A stretch of 7,726 nt of DNA, from positions 1 to 7,726 of the forward strand of contig CAYNHL010000152.1 of NCBI GenBank assembly GCA_964397015.1. Direction: 5' to 3'. The stretch's first letter is position 1. Each line of letters begins with the position of its first letter. The notes beneath the pieces were generated by a model that did not search any database, was not told where the DNA came from, and saw only the letters and a list, made by a program, of their open reading frames with translations. Source of the stretch: MADRE2 sp964397015. Its GTDB lineage: Bacteria; Desulfobacterota; Desulfobacteria; Desulfobacterales; Desulfobacteraceae. Below are positions 5,459 to 7,726 of the stretch, piece by piece. Position numbers and translations under genes: made by a program.

Positions 5459-5506
5459 ATGGTGGCATGGCATGCTGTATGCCTGATATGCCACCATCTC
5501 TTTTTC
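5459..5506 (+). terminator. Terminator-like hairpin with T tract between infC and rpmI (likely attenuator)
   Basis: ATGGTGGCAT (5459-5468) is the exact inverse of ATGCCACCAT (5488-5497), giving a 10-bp stem. Inside it GGCAT (5469-5473) pairs with ATGCC (5479-5483) around a GCTGT loop, leaving only a TGAT bulge (5484-5487). CTCTTTTTC (5498-5506) follows at once. This looks like an intrinsic terminator placed 28 bases before the rpmI start, inside a conserved operon. Known L20 autoregulation of rpmI-rplT leaders (Bacillus attenuation, E. coli translational control) suggests that it sets L35/L20 expression relative to IF-3. Confidence 0.75.
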
Positions 5507-5533
5507 ATAACACATAGCAGGAAAGGGACAAGA

Positions 5534-5731
5534 ATGCCTAAAATAAAAACAAGCAGAGCAGCGGCAAAACGATTCAAAGCAACAGGATCGGGCAAGTTCA
5601 AATTCAGGAAATCACATGCCAGTCATATCCTGACAAAAAAAACCACCAAGAGAAAGAGATCTTTCAGGCGGGATCAGATTGTTGATGAATCCAATATGAA
5701 AGAGGTCAGGCGGCTGCTGCCCAACGGATAG
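5534..5731 (+). CDS. rpmI: 50S ribosomal protein L35
   Basis: A 65-residue, very basic protein, the usual length of L35. It opens with the family signature PKIKTSRAAAKRFK, continues with GKFKFRKSHASHILTKKTTKRKR and ends in LRR-like VRRLLPNG. It is a component of the large ribosomal subunit. ATG 5534 was chosen because MPKxKT is the conserved N-terminus and AAGGGA (5523-5528) lies 5 bases upstream; the open frame continues back to 5450 but that part overlaps the attenuator hairpin and encodes nothing L35-like. It lies 136 bases after infC and 25 bases before rplT. Expression is probably governed by the hairpin in front of it. Confidence 0.96.
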   Translation: MPKIKTSRAAAKRFKATGSGKFKFRKSHASHILTKKTTKRKRSFRRDQIVDESNMKEVRRLLPNG

Positions 5732-5756
5732 ATTCAAAAATTGAAGGAGTTTAAAA

Positions 5757-6110
5757 ATGAGAGTTAAACGAGGTTTTAAGGCGCGCCGGCGCAGGAATAA
5801 GGTATTGAAGCTTGCCAGGGGTTTCAGGGGCGGCAGGAGCAAGCTGTTCCGTACTGCTGCAGATTCCGTTGACAAAGCATTGATGTATGCATACCGTGAC
5901 AGGCGGGCCCGCAAACGCGATTTCAGAAGGCTCTGGGTAGTCAGAATCAATGCGGCCGCCCGTATGAACAACCTGTCCTATTCCCGGTTCATGAACGGTC
6001 TGAAGCTTGCGGACATCGAACTGGACCGCAAGGTTCTTGCGGACCTGGCAATTTCAGATCCGGCAGGATTTTCCCAGATTGCCTCGACTGCTGCAGCCAG
6101 GTTGAATTGA
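5757..6110 (+). CDS. rplT: 50S ribosomal protein L20
   Basis: The 117-residue product is L20, an early 23S rRNA-binding assembly protein. Its extended basic N-terminus (RVKRGFKARRRRNKVLKLARGFRGGRSKLFRTA) is followed by the strongly conserved YAYRDRRARKRDFRRLWVVRINAAAR and by LSYSRFMNGLKLADIELDRKVLADLAI. The start is fixed by AAGGAG (5744-5749), 7 bases ahead of ATG. The Ala found after Met in many L20 proteins is missing here. L20 is the known autoregulator of rpmI-rplT in other bacteria, so the hairpin upstream of rpmI is its probable target. Confidence 0.97.
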   Translation: MRVKRGFKARRRRNKVLKLARGFRGGRSKLFRTAADSVDKALMYAYRDRRARKRDFRRLWVVRINAAARMNNLSYSRFMNGLKLADIELDRKVLADLAISDPAGFSQIASTAAARLN

Positions 6111-6121
6111 TCTTGAAAAAA

Positions 6122-6164
6122 CAGCCTGGCATGAACCAGTGAAGTGATTATACAAAAGAGGCTG
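6122..6164 (+). promoter_or_regulatory. Possible stem hiding the pheS ribosome binding site
   Basis: CAGCCT (6122-6127) is complementary to AGGCTG (6159-6164), which covers most of the pheS ribosome binding site AGAGG (6157-6161). Only 6 bp with a 31-base loop, and no T tract, so it is a weak prediction. There is no room for a pheM-like leader peptide in this 56-base gap with a clear Shine-Dalgarno and Phe run. Confidence 0.25.
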
Positions 6165-6166
6165 CT

Positions 6167-7174
6167 TTGCAAAATCGTATTGCAGAAATTGAAAAAGAGG
6201 CGCTCTCAAGCATTCAGTCGGCGGATACGGCTGAACAGCTGGAGCAGCTGACCGTTAAATATCTTGGACGGAAAGGCATTTTGACCCGTTATCTTCGGGA
6301 TATTCCGTCACTGCCGTCGGAACAGCGTCCAATTGCCGGCAAGGCGGCCAATCAGCTCAAACAGGCGCTTGAAACAGCGGTTGAAAAGGCAAGGGGCCGA
6401 ATTGAAACCCGGGAACTCGAACAGACTTGCGGCATCGACATCACCCTGCCCGGACGGCCTTTGCCCATAGGTGTCTGCCATCCTATCACACAGGTCATGG
6501 ATGACATCTGTGATATTTTTCTCCGGCTTGGGTTTGATATTGCCGAGGGTCCGGAAGTTGAAACCGATTATTACAATTTCGAGGCATTGAATATTCCAAA
6601 GTATCATCCCGCCCGGGATATGCAGGATACCTTCTACGTGTCTGAAAATATCGTTCTCAGGACCCATACATCGGGATCCCAGCCCAGGGTGATGGAAAAA
6701 CAGGAACCGCCGGTAAGGATTGTCTCGCCGGGAAAGGTGTTCCGGTGCGACTCCGACGTCACCCATACGCCGATGTTTCATCAGATCGAGGGGCTGATGG
6801 TGGATGAAAGGATTTCATTCAGTGATCTGAAGGGTATTTTGACCACATTCATTCACCAGTTTTTCGATGTGCAGACCGCTCTCAGGTTCAGGCCTAGTTT
6901 TTTCCCATTTACCGAACCCAGCGCGGAGGTGGATATCCAGTGTGTCATGTGCCGTGGAAAGGGTTGCCGGGTCTGTTCACATACCGGGTGGCTCGAAGTG
7001 CTTGGTTCCGGGATGGTCCATCCGGCCGTATTTGAAAACGTGGGTTATGATACTGAAAAATACACCGGCTTTGCCTTTGGCATGGGTATTGAGAGACTGG
7101 CCATGCTGAAATTCGGAATTGATGATATCCGCCGGTTTTTTGATAATGATATACGCTTTTTAGGGCAGTTTTAA
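6167..7174 (+). CDS. pheS: Phenylalanine-tRNA ligase alpha subunit
   Basis: PheS carries the catalytic site of the (alpha-beta)2 enzyme that charges tRNA-Phe. The 335-residue protein has an N-terminal coiled-coil region (about 1-80, with KYLGRKG), then the catalytic core: GFDIAEGPEVETDYYNFEALN, PARDMQDTFY, class II motif 2 from F192-R193 (FRCDSDVTHTPMFHQIEG) and motif 3 GMGIER at 305-310. A cysteine cluster C259, C262, C267, C270 (CVMCRGKGCRVC) sits in the core, as in many non-enteric PheS, and may bind zinc. Start codon TTG 6167 is effectively forced: AGAGG lies 5 bases upstream, an in-frame TGA is at 6140, and no ATG or GTG in frame exists between. pheT follows after 2 bases, so the two subunits are translated together. 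Confidence 0.96.
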   Translation: MQNRIAEIEKEALSSIQSADTAEQLEQLTVKYLGRKGILTRYLRDIPSLPSEQRPIAGKAANQLKQALETAVEKARGRIETRELEQTCGIDITLPGRPLPIGVCHPITQVMDDICDIFLRLGFDIAEGPEVETDYYNFEALNIPKYHPARDMQDTFYVSENIVLRTHTSGSQPRVMEKQEPPVRIVSPGKVFRCDSDVTHTPMFHQIEGLMVDERISFSDLKGILTTFIHQFFDVQTALRFRPSFFPFTEPSAEVDIQCVMCRGKGCRVCSHTGWLEVLGSGMVHPAVFENVGYDTEKYTGFAFGMGIERLAMLKFGIDDIRRFFDNDIRFLGQF

Positions 7175-7176
7175 TT

Positions 7177-7726
7177 ATGAAAGTCAGTTTACGCTGGTTG
7201 AACGAATACATCAAGGTGGATCTCGATCCTGACACCATTGCCGGCAGGCTGACCATGGCCGGGCTTGAAGTTGATTCCGTCTCCAGCCTGTTTGATTATC
7301 TCGGCCAGGTGGTCGTCGGAAAGGTAAGGGCCGCGTCAAAACACCCCAATGCCGACAAACTGACCTGCTGTACAGTGGATGCAGGGCAAAAAGAAGCTTT
7401 GAACATTGTCTGCGGCGCCCCGAACGTCCGCGAAGGCATGACAGTGGCCTGCGCCCTGGTCGGCGCCGAGTTGCCCGGGGATTTCAAGATCCGGAAAAAC
7501 AAGATACGAGGCCAGGTGTCACAGGGTATGTTGTGCAGCGGTGCCGAGCTGCGCCTGGATTCAGATGCCGCAGGCATAATGGATCTTGATGACAGCCTTA
7601 CAGCCGGTACCCCCCTGGCTGAGGCATTGAACCTGTCTGACCAGGTTCTTGAAATTGACCTGACCCCCAACCGTCCGGATTGTCTGAGCATGATCGGTGT
7701 GGCACGTGAGATCTCCGCTTTTCCTG
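7177..7726 (+). CDS. pheT: Phenylalanine-tRNA ligase beta subunit, N-terminal part (cut by window end)
   Basis: PheT is the larger, non-catalytic subunit that binds tRNA and, through its B3/B4 domain, edits Tyr-tRNA-Phe. Only the first 183 residues are present; the frame is open to the last base. Visible are the B1 start MKVSLRWLNEYI and the tRNA-binding OB-fold (about residues 44-150), with VVGKV...HPNADKLTCCTVDAG, NIVCGAPNVREGM, and KIRGQVSQGMLCSGAEL. After this comes the conserved LEIDLTPNRPDCLSMIGVAREISA at the entry to B3. ATG 7177 lies two bases after the pheS stop. Its only ribosome-binding match, AGGG (7162-7165), is 11 bases away, so coupling with pheS is likely. Confidence 0.96.
   Translation, partial: MKVSLRWLNEYIKVDLDPDTIAGRLTMAGLEVDSVSSLFDYLGQVVVGKVRAASKHPNADKLTCCTVDAGQKEALNIVCGAPNVREGMTVACALVGAELPGDFKIRKNKIRGQVSQGMLCSGAELRLDSDAAGIMDLDDSLTAGTPLAEALNLSDQVLEIDLTPNRPDCLSMIGVAREISAFP

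Noticed and set aside
5450..5533. N-terminal extension of L35 back to ATG 5450
   Set aside because: L35 has a conserved MPKxKT start and a length of about 65 residues; the extension covers the hairpin and T tract.
5635..5642. A8 run in rpmI as a programmed frameshift site
   Set aside because: It encodes the conserved Lys-rich part of L35 in frame, and no alternative product or stimulatory structure is apparent.
1..7726. Mobile elements, CRISPR, tRNA or rRNA genes, phage or defence genes
   Set aside because: I found no direct repeat arrays, transposase or integrase motifs, tRNA-like cloverleaf or related genes. Apart from short intergenic gaps, the window is filled by the listed genes.

Overview
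The window is a housekeeping stretch of a bacterial chromosome. The gene content and protein style (TetR regulator, exported Acg-type nitroreductase, CxxC-type PheS) suggest a Gram-negative anaerobe of the Desulfobacterota, perhaps near Desulfobacteraceae. That placement is an inference from recognition, not from a database search. There is no tRNA, rRNA, CRISPR array, insertion sequence or phage gene, and I see no defence or secretion system.

Layout. (a) 1-2443, plus strand: the 3' end of a TetR-family regulator, then an Acg-like FMN nitroreductase with a twin-arginine signal, then a monoacylglycerol-lipase-like alpha/beta hydrolase. An 18-bp near-perfect palindrome lies just before the nitroreductase ribosome binding site and is a good candidate operator for the TetR protein. 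The hydrolase has its own promoter-like sequence and a run of nine G in its ribosome binding site. (b) 2447-4149, minus strand: dgt (dNTP triphosphohydrolase) followed by a YkgJ-type cysteine-cluster protein. The dgt stop and the ykgJ-like start sit in a perfect 14-bp tandem duplication. (c) 4150-4279: divergent intergenic region. (d) 4280-7726, plus strand: a TadA-like deaminase, then infC-rpmI-rplT-pheS-pheT, with pheT cut by the window edge.

The translation block is the most informative part. infC has a strong sigma70-type promoter and, by Shine-Dalgarno position and protein alignment, starts at the rare codon ATA; this fits the known autocontrol of IF3 on non-AUG starts. pheS must start at TTG. 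The deaminase may start at ATC, with a Shine-Dalgarno at exactly the same spacing as in infC. Between infC and rpmI is a large terminator-like hairpin with a T tract, a likely attenuator controlling L35/L20. thrS, which often precedes infC, is absent. I do not see a previously undescribed multi-gene system here. The points worth checking are regulatory: the non-AUG starts, the attenuator, the palindrome, the G9 tract and the fresh tandem duplication.
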